Assembly: GCF_001425025.1 (NCBI RefSeq)
Contig: NZ_LMDE01000010.1
Span: 516,212-580,211, forward strand
Reading direction: 5' to 3'
Source: Nocardioides sp. Root122
GTDB lineage: Bacteria > Actinomycetota > Actinomycetes > Propionibacteriales > Nocardioidaceae
Length of the DNA: 64,000 nucleotides
The notes under the pieces are model-generated. The model had not been told where the DNA came from. It saw only the letters and a list, made by a program, of their open reading frames with translations, and searched no databases. Position numbers and translations under genes: made by a program. Position 1 is the first letter of the stretch. Every line of letters begins with the position of its first letter. This document shows positions 28,245 to 36,837 of this stretch, in pieces.

Positions 28245-29525
28245 ATGCAGAACACCACTCGTCCGGTCGCCGTCGTCGGCGGCAACCGCATCCCGTTCGC
28301 CCGGTCCAACACCGTCTACGCCGGTGTCTCCAACCAGGAGATGCTGACCGCGGCCATCGACGGCCTCGTCGAGCGCTTCGACCTGCAGGGCGAGCGACTC
28401 GGTGAGGTGGTCGCCGGCGCCGTCCTCAAGCACTCCCGCGACTTCAACCTGACCCGTGAGTCGGTGCTCGGCTCGAAGCTCGCGCCGGAGACCCCGGCCA
28501 CCGACATCCAGCAGGCGTGCGGCACCGGGCTCCAGGCGGCCATCCAGGTCGCGAACAAGATCGCGCTGGGCGTGATCGACGCGGGTGTCGCGGGCGGCAC
28601 GGACACGACGTCCGACGCGCCGGTGGCGATCAGCGACAAGCTCCGCAAGAAGCTGATGAAGGTCAACTCGGCCAAGGACACCGCGAGCCGCCTCAAGGCA
28701 CTCGGCGCCATCCGACCCGGTGACATCGGCCTCGACATCCCGCAGAACGGCGAGCCGCGCACCCGGCTGTCGATGGGCGAGCACGCCGCCCTCACCGCGC
28801 TCGAGTGGCGGATCACCCGGGAGGCGCAGGACGAGCTGGCCGCGCGCTCCCACCACAACCTGGCGCGCTCCTACGAGGAGGGCTTCCACGACGACCTCGT
28901 CACGCCGTTCCGCGGCGTCGAGCGCGACAACAACATGCGCCCGGAGTCCACGGTCGAGAAGCTCGCCACCCTCAAGCCGGTCTTCGGCAAGGGCTCGGCC
29001 GCCACGATGACCGCCGGCAACAGCACGCCGCTGTCCGACGGCGCCTCCGCCGTTCTTCTGGCCAGCGACGAGTGGGCCGAGGGACGCGGGCTCCCGGTCC
29101 TCGCCCACCTGGTCGACGCCGAGACCGCGGCGGTCGACTACGTCAACGGCCACGAGGGCCTGCTGATGGCGCCGGCGTACGCCGTCCCGCGGATGCTGGA
29201 GCGCAACGGCCTCACGCTCCAGGACTTCGACTACTACGAGATCCACGAGGCCTTCGCCTCGCAGGTCCTCTCGACGCTGGCCGCCTGGGAGGACCCGGTG
29301 TTCTGCACCGAGCGCCTCGGCCTCGACGCGCCGCTCGGCGCGATCGACCGTGACAAGCTCAACGTCAACGGCTCCTCGCTCGCGGCCGCCCACCCGTTCG
29401 CCGCGACCGGCGGCCGGATCATCCCGGTCGCCGCGAAGCTGCTCGCCCAGAAGGGCCAGGGCCGGGCGCTGATCTCGATCTGCGCAGCCGGCGGCCAGGG
29501 CGTCGTCGCCATCCTGGAGCGCTGA
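28245..29525 (+). CDS. Acetyl-CoA C-acetyltransferase, FadA2/FadI-like
   Basis: A 426-residue thiolase. The nucleophile Cys is in QQACGTGLQAA; YEIHEAFASQV carries His, and the second Cys is in SICAAGGQG; AAAHPFAATGG is the CoA-pocket loop. It catalyses thiolytic cleavage or condensation of ketoacyl-CoA. AAGGA (28233-28237) lies 7 nt before the ATG at 28245, which is therefore preferred over the ATG at 28239. Divergent from fabG4-htdX, as in the mycobacterial locus. Confidence 0.92.
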   Translation: MQNTTRPVAVVGGNRIPFARSNTVYAGVSNQEMLTAAIDGLVERFDLQGERLGEVVAGAVLKHSRDFNLTRESVLGSKLAPETPATDIQQACGTGLQAAIQVANKIALGVIDAGVAGGTDTTSDAPVAISDKLRKKLMKVNSAKDTASRLKALGAIRPGDIGLDIPQNGEPRTRLSMGEHAALTALEWRITREAQDELAARSHHNLARSYEEGFHDDLVTPFRGVERDNNMRPESTVEKLATLKPVFGKGSAATMTAGNSTPLSDGASAVLLASDEWAEGRGLPVLAHLVDAETAAVDYVNGHEGLLMAPAYAVPRMLERNGLTLQDFDYYEIHEAFASQVLSTLAAWEDPVFCTERLGLDAPLGAIDRDKLNVNGSSLAAAHPFAATGGRIIPVAAKLLAQKGQGRALISICAAGGQGVVAILER

Positions 29526-29557
29526 CCACCCCCCTTCGTCCCTGTCCTGGTCACCGA

Positions 29558-29592
29558 CCGGGCGCTTCCGCGCAGCGCGAGGAGGCGCCCGG
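29558..29592. terminator. Bidirectional hairpin after fadA2-like gene
   Basis: Perfect 8-bp arms CCGGGCGC (29558-29565) and GCGCCCGG (29585-29592); the 19-nt loop can itself form CGCG-CAG-CGCG. It lies between convergent stop codons and would terminate both transcripts. Confidence 0.7.
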
Positions 29593-29627
29593 ACACGGTG
29601 TCCCGTGCGAGGGAGTGCCGGCTCGGC

Positions 29628-30239
29628 TCAGGGGCGAGTGAGCCTGAACCACTCGCCCCTGTTGCCGGCCACGGCTCGTGCCGGCGCGGAGCGGTCGGTG
29701 GAGCCGATCCCGGAGACGGCCGTCACGGTCCAGCCCCGGTAGGCCCGCTCGAGGTCGTACCGGACCGCGTCCTTGGGCCGCACCGGCCAGGCCCGCGGCC
29801 CGCCGGTGCGGACGAGGACGGTGGCGTCCGGCTCAGCGAGCTCGGTGACGCCCCCGGCCAGCAGGGTGCGTCCTGCGTCGTCCAGGCTCTGGAAGCAGCC
29901 GACGTCGAGGAACAGGTCGAAGCCCTTCCCGACGCCCGAGTGCACCAGGTGCCGCACGTCGCCGATGACGAACCGGGCGTCGTCGAGTCCGTTGCGGCGC
30001 ACGGCGACGTCGACCGCCTGGCGGACGTTGTCGACCCCGATCGCGTCCCAGCCGCGATCGACGAGCAGCTTGGTGTTGGCGCCCCGGCCGCAGCCGAGGT
30101 CGATCGCGCGAATGACGCGATCCGGTCGCATCGCCTCCTCGCGGTCGAGGAGGTGGAGGAGCGTGGGCTGGTCCTGCCGGCCCGCCTTCTCCCACGGGAT
30201 GATCCCGGCGCGGTATGCGGCGGCGTAGCCGATGCCCAT
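29628..30239 (-). CDS. Class I SAM-dependent methyltransferase
   Basis: 203 residues, a single Rossmann-type methyltransferase domain. SAM binding is shown by motif I IDLGCGRGANT (about 46-56), acidic residue in GVDNVRQAVD and RFVIGDVRHL; motif IV is FDLFLDVGCF. Opening IPWEKAGRQ resembles small-molecule or thiol/halide methyltransferases, but the substrate is unknown. The ATG at 30239 has AGGA 8 nt upstream. Divergent from pyrR. Confidence 0.82.
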   Translation of the reverse strand: MGIGYAAAYRAGIIPWEKAGRQDQPTLLHLLDREEAMRPDRVIRAIDLGCGRGANTKLLVDRGWDAIGVDNVRQAVDVAVRRNGLDDARFVIGDVRHLVHSGVGKGFDLFLDVGCFQSLDDAGRTLLAGGVTELAEPDATVLVRTGGPRAWPVRPKDAVRYDLERAYRGWTVTAVSGIGSTDRSAPARAVAGNRGEWFRLTRP

Positions 30240-30306
30240 ATTGAGTTCCTGACCTGGTGACCGGAAAGTACCGGTCTCTCTCCACGGTACTCCCCATGCC
30301 GGCTGC

Positions 30307-30312
30307 TAGGGT
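30307..30312 (+). promoter_or_regulatory. -10 hexamer of the pyrRBC promoter
   Basis: TAGGGT, 14 nt upstream of the PyrR element; transcription would start near 30319 and include the whole element. Confidence 0.5.
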
Positions 30313-30326
30313 CGGCCGCGATCGAC

Positions 30327-30365
30327 ATCCTTTAACGAGCCGTCCCGTGAGGCGGAGAAGGAGGT
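30327..30365 (+). promoter_or_regulatory. PyrR-binding RNA element upstream of pyrR
   Basis: The leader reads ATCCTTTAAC, then CCGTCCCGTGAGGCGG, then AGAAGGAGGT, matching the known PyrR binding loop (ATCCTTTAA ... GTCC-G-GAGGC ... GAAGGAT). The 5' ATCCTTT pairs with the 3' AAGGA, which is also the Shine-Dalgarno sequence of pyrR. Bound PyrR would hide the ribosome site, so translational repression is expected, as shown for Mycobacterium smegmatis. Confidence 0.9.
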
Positions 30366-30376
30366 CCGGCGCGCAG

Positions 30377-30949
30377 ATGCCTGCCCCTGAAGAGACCGAC
30401 CCCGGCACCGACCGGACCCCACGCACGGACCGCACCGTGCTCGACGCCCGTGACATCTCCCGGGCCCTCACGCGCATCTCCCACGAGCTGCTCGAGCGCA
30501 ACAAGGGCGCGACCGACCTGGTCCTGCTCGGCCTGCACACGCGCGGCGTACCCCTCGCGCGGCGCATCGCCGAGAAGATCGCGGCCGTCGAGGGCGCTCC
30601 CGTCGCGGTGGGCGAGCTCGACGTGACGATGTACCGCGACGACCTCCGCTCGCAGCCCACGCGGCGCGCGCACAAGACCGCGCTCCCTCCCACGGGGATC
30701 GACCGGAAGGTCGTGGTGCTCGTGGACGACGTGCTGTTCTCCGGCCGGACGATCCGGGCGGCCCTCGACGCGCTCGCCGACCTCGGCCGACCCTCGGCCG
30801 TGCGGCTGGCCGTGCTGGTCGACCGCGGTCACCGCGAGCTCCCGATCCGCGCCGACCACGTCGGCAAGAACCTGCCGAGCGCCCTGGCCGAGCGGGTCAG
30901 CGTTCGGCTCAGCGAGGTCGACGGCATCGACGAGGTGACGATCTCGTGA
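30377..30949 (+). CDS. pyrR: Bifunctional pyr operon regulator / uracil phosphoribosyltransferase
   Basis: 190 residues. PyrR binds pyr mRNA when UMP is high and also has uracil phosphoribosyltransferase activity. The PRPP-binding loop [14 protein letters not shown] is at 112-125, and [13 protein letters not shown] and [10 protein letters not shown] (about 51-90) are typical. The first 20 residues are a polar extension. ATG at 30377 is 12 nt after AAGGAGG, slightly long. Its own leader carries the binding element, so it is autoregulated. Overlaps pyrB by 4 nt. Confidence 0.95.
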   Translation: MPAPEETDPGTDRTPRTDRTVLDARDISRALTRISHELLERNKGATDLVLLGLHTRGVPLARRIAEKIAAVEGAPVAVGELDVTMYRDDLRSQPTRRAHKTALPPTGIDRKVVVLVDDVLFSGRTIRAALDALADLGRPSAVRLAVLVDRGHRELPIRADHVGKNLPSALAERVSVRLSEVDGIDEVTIS

Positions 30950-31911
30950 AGCACCTGCTCTCCATCGACGACCTCTCCACCGACGAGGTCCAGCAGCTCT
31001 TCGAGACCGCGGCCGACATGCACGACGTGCAGCGCCGCGACGTCAAGAAGCTGCCGGCGCTGCGCGGTCGCACGGTCGTCAACATGTTCTTCGAGGACTC
31101 CACCCGCACCCGGTCGTCCTTCGAGATCGCCGGCAAGTGGCTCTCCGCCGACGTGATCAACATCAGCGGCAAGGGCTCGAGCACGTCCAAGGGCGAGAGC
31201 CTGCGCGACACCGTGCTGACCGTCTGCGCGATGGGCGTCGACGGCCTCGTGATCCGCCACCCCGCCAGCGGCGCCGCGCACCAGGTCAGCCAGTGGGTCG
31301 ACGCGGCCGTGGTCAACGCCGGCGACGGCACCCACGAGCACCCGACCCAGGCGCTGCTCGACGCCTACACGCTGCAGCGCCACCTCGGCTCCCTCGATGG
31401 CCGCCACGTCGCGATCATCGGCGACCTCACCCACAGCCGGGTGTTCCGCTCCAACGTGCAGTGCCTGACCAAGCTCGGCGCCCGGGTGACCGTCGTCGCC
31501 CCGCCGACGCTGATGCCGAGCGGCATCGCCACCTGGTCGGCCGCGGCGGGCTTCGAGACGTCGTACGACCTGGACGAGGTGCTGCGCGGCGCCGGCGTGC
31601 ACGGACGGCCTGACGCGGTGATGATGCTGCGCGTCCAGCGCGAGCGCATGTCGGGCGCGTTCTTCCCGAGCGCGCGGGAGTACACCGTCGGCTACGGCCT
31701 GACCCGTGATCGGCTCGCGCTGCTCGATCCCGAGGTGCCGATCTGCCACCCCGGCCCGATGAACCGCGGCCTGGAGATCGCCGCCGACGCCGCCGACGCG
31801 GCGCAGTCGGTGGTGCTGGAGCAGGTGTCGAGCGGACTGGCGGTCCGGATGGCCGTGCTCTACCACCTGCTCGCCGGAGACCTCCAAGGACAGCAAGGAG
31901 ACGTGGCCTGA
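30946..31911 (+). CDS. pyrB: Aspartate carbamoyltransferase, catalytic subunit
   Basis: 321 residues. It forms N-carbamoyl-aspartate from carbamoyl phosphate and aspartate. The carbamoyl phosphate loop [12 protein letters not shown] (STRTR at 52-56), [11 protein letters not shown] near 132, and MLRVQRERM are all present. No pyrI regulatory subunit is nearby, as usual outside enterobacteria. GTG start at 30946 overlaps the pyrR stop (GTGA); stop overlaps pyrC by 1 nt. Confidence 0.97.
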   Translation: MKHLLSIDDLSTDEVQQLFETAADMHDVQRRDVKKLPALRGRTVVNMFFEDSTRTRSSFEIAGKWLSADVINISGKGSSTSKGESLRDTVLTVCAMGVDGLVIRHPASGAAHQVSQWVDAAVVNAGDGTHEHPTQALLDAYTLQRHLGSLDGRHVAIIGDLTHSRVFRSNVQCLTKLGARVTVVAPPTLMPSGIATWSAAAGFETSYDLDEVLRGAGVHGRPDAVMMLRVQRERMSGAFFPSAREYTVGYGLTRDRLALLDPEVPICHPGPMNRGLEIAADAADAAQSVVLEQVSSGLAVRMAVLYHLLAGDLQGQQGDVA

Positions 31912-33194
31912 TGGCGCTCGTGATCACCGGAGCCTCGCTGCTCGGCGAGGACACCACGGACCTCTACGTCGACGACGCGGGCATGCTCGTGGACGCCGCG
32001 CCACCGGGAGCGGAGACGCTCGACGCCGACGGGCTGGTCGCGCTGCCGGGGCTCGTCGACCTGCACACGCACCTGCGCGAGCCCGGTCGCGAGGACGCGG
32101 AGACGATCCTCACCGGGTCGCGTGCCGCGGCCCTCGGCGGGTACACCGCCGTGCTGGCGATGGCGAACACCGCGCCGGTCACCGACACCGCCGAGGCCGC
32201 GACCCGGGTCTGGGAGCTCGGTCGGGAGGCGGGGCTGGTGCACGTCCAGCCGGTGGGCGCGGTGACGCGCGGCCTCGCCGGCGAGGAGCTCGCCGAGCTG
32301 GGCCTGATGCACCGCTCGCGTGCCGGGGTCACGGTGTTCTCCGACGACGGCAAGTGCGTCCACGACGCCCGCGTGATGCGCCGGGCCCTGGAGTACGTCA
32401 AGGCCTTCGGCGGCGTGGTCTCGCAGCACGCGCAGGACCCGACGCTCGCCGGCTCGTCGGCCTGCTGCCACGAGGGTGAGCTGTCCGGACGCCTGGGCCT
32501 GCCCGGCTGGCCGGGCATCGCCGAGGAGGTCATCGTCGCGCGTGACGTCATGCTCGCCCGGCACACCGGGTCGCGGGTGCACGTCGCCCACGTCTCGACG
32601 GCCGGCTCGGTCGAGGTGGTCCGCTGGGCCAAGGCCCAGGCCAAGCGAGACGGGCACTGGGACGTGACCGCCGAGGTGACTCCGCACCACCTGCTGCTGA
32701 CCACGGACCTGCTGGCCGGCTACGACCCGACCTTCAAGGTCAACCCACCGCTCCGGCCGCAGGAGGACGTCGACGCGGTCCGAGCGGCGCTGGCCGACGG
32801 GACGATCGACGCGGTCGCCACCGACCACGCACCGCACGCCCGCCACGACAAGGAGCACGCCTTCGTCGACGCGGCCTTCGGGATGCTCGGGCTGGAGACA
32901 GCCCTGGCCGTCGTCCGCACGGTGATGGAGGACCTCACCTGGGCCGACATCGCCCGGGTCATGTCGGTCAACCCCGCGCGGATCGCCGGCCTGCACGGTC
33001 AGGGCCGTCCGCTGGCCCCGGGCTCGCCGGCGCACGTCGTCCTGGTCGACCCCGACGCCCGCGTCACCGTCGACCGCGACTCCTCGGCCTCGCTGTCGCG
33101 CAACAACCCCTGGCACGGCTGCGAGCTGACCTCGAAGGTGGTGCACACCGTCCACGCCGGGCGCGTGACCGTGCGCGACGGCGTCCTCGCCTGA
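31911..33194 (+). CDS. pyrC: Dihydroorotase
   Basis: 427 residues, class I dihydroorotase of the amidohydrolase superfamily that closes carbamoyl-aspartate to dihydroorotate. Metal ligands DLHTHLREPG (Asp50, His52, His54), HVAHVST, and VATDHAPHA with the catalytic Asp are seen. Here the three-gene block ends; the rest of the pathway resumes 6.3 kb downstream at carA. Confidence 0.96.
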   Translation: MALVITGASLLGEDTTDLYVDDAGMLVDAAPPGAETLDADGLVALPGLVDLHTHLREPGREDAETILTGSRAAALGGYTAVLAMANTAPVTDTAEAATRVWELGREAGLVHVQPVGAVTRGLAGEELAELGLMHRSRAGVTVFSDDGKCVHDARVMRRALEYVKAFGGVVSQHAQDPTLAGSSACCHEGELSGRLGLPGWPGIAEEVIVARDVMLARHTGSRVHVAHVSTAGSVEVVRWAKAQAKRDGHWDVTAEVTPHHLLLTTDLLAGYDPTFKVNPPLRPQEDVDAVRAALADGTIDAVATDHAPHARHDKEHAFVDAAFGMLGLETALAVVRTVMEDLTWADIARVMSVNPARIAGLHGQGRPLAPGSPAHVVLVDPDARVTVDRDSSASLSRNNPWHGCELTSKVVHTVHAGRVTVRDGVLA

Positions 33195-33209
33195 CGGGGC
33201 ACCAGCCGG

Positions 33210-33854
33210 TCAGCGCCTGCGCGGGCGGAGGTCCAGCACGTTGTCCTGCCCGCGGTCGCGCACCGTCGTACGCCCGCGGGCGACGGTGACGCTGTTGCGG
33301 TCACCGGTGACGACGACCCGGTCGGCGCGGGTCAGTCCGAGCTGGTTGTCGGACCCCGTCACCCGGGTGCGGTACGCCTTGCGCGCGGTCACGCTGTCCG
33401 AGCCGCGCAGGCGCAGCACGTTGACGGTGTCGGCCGTGAGCGAGGACGTCGTGCTGGCGAGGACGGCACGCTCGACGAGGCCGGCGACCGCCACCGTCGT
33501 GCCGGCGCCGGAGACCGAGAGGTCCTGGATCGCCGGTGTCGTGATGCTGGTGCCGGCCCCGACGACGGACACCGCACCCAGCGGCTTCGCGGTGACGGTG
33601 TTGCCGGTGCCCTCCACCACCAGCTGCGTGGCGGCGGGCATGGTGACCGTCGCGTCGTCGGCGGTCACCCGCACGGTGCCGCAGGTGCCCTGCAGGTCGT
33701 AGGAGACGCCGTCCCACGGCAGCAGCGTCTCGCTGGAGAGCTCGCACTGCACCGGGACGGTGATCCCGGCGGCCTGGGCCGGCACGGCGGCGACGCCCGC
33801 GCCGACGGTGAGTGAGACGAGCGAGCAGGTCAGGGCGCGGCGGCTGGAGATCAC
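33210..33854 (-). CDS. Secreted DUF3060-type repeat protein
   Basis: 214 residues. A signal peptide (about 1-29, ending VPAQA) precedes a globular part with a two-Cys N-terminal strand pair and then short degenerate repeats (VEGTGNTVTA, VVGAGTSITT, VSGAGTTVAV, VTGSDNQLGL, VTGDRNSVTV). The spacing suggests a beta-helix stack. DUF3060 has no known function. The GTG at 33854 starts the signal peptide and follows a TACTGT -10 by 6 nt; the longer upstream reading is unlikely. A paralogue lies at 36838-37542. Confidence 0.75.
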   Translation of the reverse strand: MISSRRALTCSLVSLTVGAGVAAVPAQAAGITVPVQCELSSETLLPWDGVSYDLQGTCGTVRVTADDATVTMPAATQLVVEGTGNTVTAKPLGAVSVVGAGTSITTPAIQDLSVSGAGTTVAVAGLVERAVLASTTSSLTADTVNVLRLRGSDSVTARKAYRTRVTGSDNQLGLTRADRVVVTGDRNSVTVARGRTTVRDRGQDNVLDLRPRRR

Positions 33855-33860
33855 ATACCG

Positions 33861-33866
33861 ACAGTA
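33861..33866 (-). promoter_or_regulatory. -10 hexamer of a leaderless promoter (DUF3060 protein)
   Basis: TACTGT on the minus strand, 6 nt before the GTG at 33854, which fixes that start. Confidence 0.6.
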
Positions 33867-33903
33867 CGCACCGACGGCCGTGCTCGCCGTGGGCCGCGTC
33901 ACA

Positions 33904-34629
33904 TCACCCGACCACGCCCGTCCGGGGGTCGCGGTCGGTGAGGCAGTAGACCTGGCCACCGGGCGCGGTGAGGACGGTCCAGAAGGCGTTCACGGACTGC
34001 ACGCGCGCGCCGAGCCGCACGTGGTCCGCGGTGTCGGACTCGCGGTCCGCGGAGGCGAGGTCGGGGTGCGCCCGCACCGGCCCGTCGGGCTCGTCGAGGC
34101 GCTGCACGAGGATCCGCGGTTGGCCCTCCCGGACCAGGCGAACGAACTGCGGGAGGGACCCGACCTCCGGCTCGCGCCCGGTGAGCGCGGCCCAGAAGGC
34201 GACCTCCGCGTCCCAGTGGGCTGCGGGGACGTCGAGGCAGACCTGGTCGAGCATCGTCGCGCCGGGGCGGTCGAGCACCGGCTCGCCGTCGACGAGGGTG
34301 TGGCAGAAGACGAAGCCGCCGGGGGAGCGCATCACCTCGACGCCTTCGTAGGTCCAGGCGTGCGTGCCGCCGAGGTCGTAGGAGCGTGACACGGCTGCGG
34401 GCCGGTCCGTCGAGTCGAGGTCGAGGTGGAGGCCGGCCGGCCCGTCGACTGCCTGCATCTTGAGGTACGCCGACCCTGCCGCCGGCAGCAGCGTGAGGAA
34501 CTGGCCGTCCTCGCCGCGGCGCTCGGAGGGCTGCCACCCAGTGACTGCGGACCAGAAGGCGACAGCCTCCTCGAACGCCGACGCAGGGGTGTCGAGGAAG
34601 ACCTGGATCCAGGCGGGGCCGACGGACAT
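33904..34629 (-). CDS. Two-domain VOC (glyoxalase/bleomycin-resistance fold) protein
   Basis: 241 residues with two VOC modules (about 5-115 and 122-235), each with an AFW-type helix (AVAFWSAVTGW, EVAFWAALTG) and ending in GGFVFCH or GGQVYCL. VOC proteins bind metals and small molecules; no substrate can be deduced. The ATG at 34629 is 32 bp from the divergent ATG of another VOC gene; each likely uses a leaderless promoter. Confidence 0.82.
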   Translation of the reverse strand: MSVGPAWIQVFLDTPASAFEEAVAFWSAVTGWQPSERRGEDGQFLTLLPAAGSAYLKMQAVDGPAGLHLDLDSTDRPAAVSRSYDLGGTHAWTYEGVEVMRSPGGFVFCHTLVDGEPVLDRPGATMLDQVCLDVPAAHWDAEVAFWAALTGREPEVGSLPQFVRLVREGQPRILVQRLDEPDGPVRAHPDLASADRESDTADHVRLGARVQSVNAFWTVLTAPGGQVYCLTDRDPRTGVVG

Positions 34630-34635
34630 GGGTCG

Positions 34636-34641
34636 ATCCTG
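34636..34641 (-). promoter_or_regulatory. Possible -10 hexamer (two-domain VOC gene)
   Basis: CAGGAT on the minus strand, 6 nt before the ATG at 34629; a weak match to TANNNT. Confidence 0.35.
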
Positions 34642-34649
34642 ACACCTCG

Positions 34650-34655
34650 TAGGGT
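34650..34655 (+). promoter_or_regulatory. -10 hexamer of a leaderless promoter (VOC gene)
   Basis: TAGGGT, 6 nt before the ATG at 34662. Confidence 0.65.
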
Positions 34656-34661
34656 CGGGGC

Positions 34662-35084
34662 ATGAGTGACTTCCCGCCGGTCGTCCCGCAGCTCCAGCAC
34701 ACCGTGCTCGACGCCGTCGACGTGCGGACCGAGGCGGAGTTCTGGCGCGACCTGCTCGGCCTGGCCTACCGCCCCGGCGACGAGGCGCCGCAGGACGGTG
34801 CCGACGACTCCGACTGGCTGGTCCTCACCCACCCCGACGGCCGCCGCTGCCTGGCCATCCAGGAGGTCGATGCGCTCGCTCCGAACCGGTGGCCCGAGCC
34901 GGGCCACCCGTCGGTCTCGCACCTCGACACGACGGTGCCCTCGACCAGCGCGCTCGACGCGGCCCACCAGCGCGTGCTGGAGCTCGGCGGGGAGCTGCGC
35001 CTCGACCGCACCGACGACCCCGACGAGCCGCTGCGCGCCTACGCCAGCCCCGCGGGCCACATCTTCTGCGTGTTCGTCGCCTGA
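34662..35084 (+). CDS. Single-domain VOC family protein
   Basis: 140 residues, one VOC module: LQHTVLDAVDVRTEAEFWRDLLG at the start, SVSHLDTTVPS in the middle, and SPAGHIFCVFV at the end. The metal-binding positions are His (QHTV), His (VSHLD) and no clear Glu, so dioxygenase chemistry is unlikely. Probably a small-molecule binding protein. Followed after 19 nt by a small gene with its own promoter-like hexamer. Confidence 0.82.
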   Translation: MSDFPPVVPQLQHTVLDAVDVRTEAEFWRDLLGLAYRPGDEAPQDGADDSDWLVLTHPDGRRCLAIQEVDALAPNRWPEPGHPSVSHLDTTVPSTSALDAAHQRVLELGGELRLDRTDDPDEPLRAYASPAGHIFCVFVA

Positions 35085-35091
35085 CCCGCGC

Positions 35092-35097
35092 CATGAT
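35092..35097 (+). promoter_or_regulatory. Possible -10 hexamer (DUF1579-like gene)
   Basis: CATGAT, 6 nt before the GTG at 35104; position fits a leaderless promoter, sequence is a weak match. Confidence 0.35.
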
Positions 35098-35103
35098 GGT
35101 GCG

Positions 35104-35556
35104 GTGACCACCCCCGCGCCCTACGACGCCCCCGCCGGCCGCTGGTCCGGCACCGCCGAGTTCCGGTTGATGCCGACCGACGACTTCACCGGCGGCGGCT
35201 CCACGCTCGAGGTCGCCCCCGCGGCGCTCGGCCGGACGGTGCGGCTCGACTACACGTGGACCCACCCCGAGGACGGCGAGCAGGCGGGCACCCTGCTGCT
35301 CGGTGTGCCGGGCGACGACGGCGCGGTGACCGCGGGATGGGTCGACAGCTGGCACCAGAAGGATCCCGCGCTCCTCTCCGGCGCTGGCGGCGCGTCCTCG
35401 GCGAGCGTCGGCTACGAGTACGCCCCGGGCTGGCGCTGGGAGGTCGAGGTGCGGGTGTCCGGCGCGTCGGTCGACCTGACGATGCGCAACGTCGTGCCCG
35501 AGCGCGACGACACCCGCTCAGTGACGTACGACGTCATGCGCGCGTCCTGGTCCTGA
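35104..35556 (+). CDS. Hypothetical protein, DUF1579/lipocalin-like
   Basis: 150 residues, no signal peptide. The pattern APAGRWSGTAEFRLMP, then regular beta strands (VRLDYTWTH, GTLLLGVPGDDG, VTAGWVDSWHQ, WRWEVEVRVSG) resembles DUF1579-like lipocalin-fold proteins, but the match is by eye only. Ligand and role unknown. Its stop is 6 nt from that of the convergent CoA-transferase gene. Confidence 0.6.
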   Translation: MTTPAPYDAPAGRWSGTAEFRLMPTDDFTGGGSTLEVAPAALGRTVRLDYTWTHPEDGEQAGTLLLGVPGDDGAVTAGWVDSWHQKDPALLSGAGGASSASVGYEYAPGWRWEVEVRVSGASVDLTMRNVVPERDDTRSVTYDVMRASWS

Positions 35557-35562
35557 CCGGCC

Positions 35563-36801
35563 TCAGGCCAGGCCGAGGGCGCGTGCCTCCTCCCGGAGGT
35601 CGTCGCGCACGCTCGGGTGGGCGGCGTGCTCGATGAGGTTGCGCGCCTGCTCGCGCTCGTCGCGTCCCCACATCCAGGCCACGCCCTGCTCGGTCACCAC
35701 GGCGCCGTGCTGGAAGGACGTGACCGGCTCGTCGACCATCGGCACGATCGTGGACACGTCGGCGCGCGGGTGCCAGCTGCGCAGCGCCATGAACGCCCGC
35801 CCGCCCGGTGAGTGGCTCGCCCCGACGGTGAAGTCGGTCTGGCCGCCGAAGCCGCTGTAGATCCGGGCCCCGATGCGCGAGGCGTTGGCCTGGTCGAAGA
35901 GGTCGACCTGCAGGGCGGTGTTGATCGAGGTCATCGCCGGCTGCCGGGCGATCTCGGCGGGGGAGTTGGTCGTCTCGGTGCGCAGCATCTGCACCCGCGG
36001 GTTGTCGTGGACCCACTCGTAGAGCTCCGCGCTGCCGAACACGAACGACGTGCGCAGCGGCGTGTCGAGGTCCAGCGCGCCCGCCCGGTCGAGGGTCAGC
36101 ACGCCGTCGCTGAACATCTCGGTCCAGATCCGCAGACCGCGTCGTTCGAGGACGCCGGAGATGGTCGCGTCGGGGACCTCCCCGATGCCGGCCTGCAGGG
36201 TCGCACCGTCGCCGATCTCGGCGGCGACCCGCGAGCCGATGAGGCGTGCGTCGTCACTGGGAGGACGGGCGGTGTGGGTGGTCATCGCGACGTCCACCTC
36301 GACCCCCAGGTCGATCGCGTCGACCGGCACGACGGCGTCACCGAAGGTCCACGGCATCCGCGGGTTGAGCTGGGCCACCACCAGGGCACCACGCTCGCGG
36401 GCCGCGTCGATGGCGGCGGGCAGCACGTTGACCTCGAGTCCCAGCGAGACGAAGCCGTCGCGCGGCGTCGTCGTGTGCACCACGACGACGTCCGGCGCGA
36501 GCGGGCCCTGGAAGAGCCGCGGCACCATCGACAGCCGGCACGGCACGTAGGAGAGCCGCGGGTGCCTGCGGAAGCCGGGACCCACGAACGTCGTCTCCGG
36601 GACCACGCCGTCGTGCAGCGGGAGGGAGGACTGGGCGTTGAGCGCGTGCAGACGGACCGCCTCGAGCTCGGCGAGGAGCGGCTCGAGCAGCGTGACCGGC
36701 GAGGCGAAGTTGCCACTGGTCGCGACCCGCGGCACACCGGCCACGGACCCGCAGTGGGCTCGTACGGCCTCGACGGCCCGGGCGATGTCGACCACGCGCA
36801 T
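35563..36801 (-). CDS. Acetyl-CoA hydrolase/transferase family protein
   Basis: 412 residues, CoA-transferase family I (Cat1/butyrate-acetoacetate type). It would move CoA between acyl groups or hydrolyse acetyl-CoA. The glycine loop IYSGFGGQTDF near 300 is the family motif GxGGxxD, and FVSLGLEVN has the N-domain strand. LQAGIGEVPDA is the equivalent of the CoA-binding GIGxxP motif. Isolated; perhaps acetate or propionate metabolism. Confidence 0.87.
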   Translation of the reverse strand: MRVVDIARAVEAVRAHCGSVAGVPRVATSGNFASPVTLLEPLLAELEAVRLHALNAQSSLPLHDGVVPETTFVGPGFRRHPRLSYVPCRLSMVPRLFQGPLAPDVVVVHTTTPRDGFVSLGLEVNVLPAAIDAARERGALVVAQLNPRMPWTFGDAVVPVDAIDLGVEVDVAMTTHTARPPSDDARLIGSRVAAEIGDGATLQAGIGEVPDATISGVLERRGLRIWTEMFSDGVLTLDRAGALDLDTPLRTSFVFGSAELYEWVHDNPRVQMLRTETTNSPAEIARQPAMTSINTALQVDLFDQANASRIGARIYSGFGGQTDFTVGASHSPGGRAFMALRSWHPRADVSTIVPMVDEPVTSFQHGAVVTEQGVAWMWGRDEREQARNLIEHAAHPSVRDDLREEARALGLA

Positions 36802-36837
36802 GGCGACAGCGTGCCAGTTCGCCCGCCCGCTGTGGGG

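Noticed and set aside
26784..29393. A single 869-codon reading covering fabG4 and the antisense of fadA2
   Set aside because: The fabG4 reading begins at 28118 with its conserved N-terminus; the upstream part is antisense to a certain thiolase gene.
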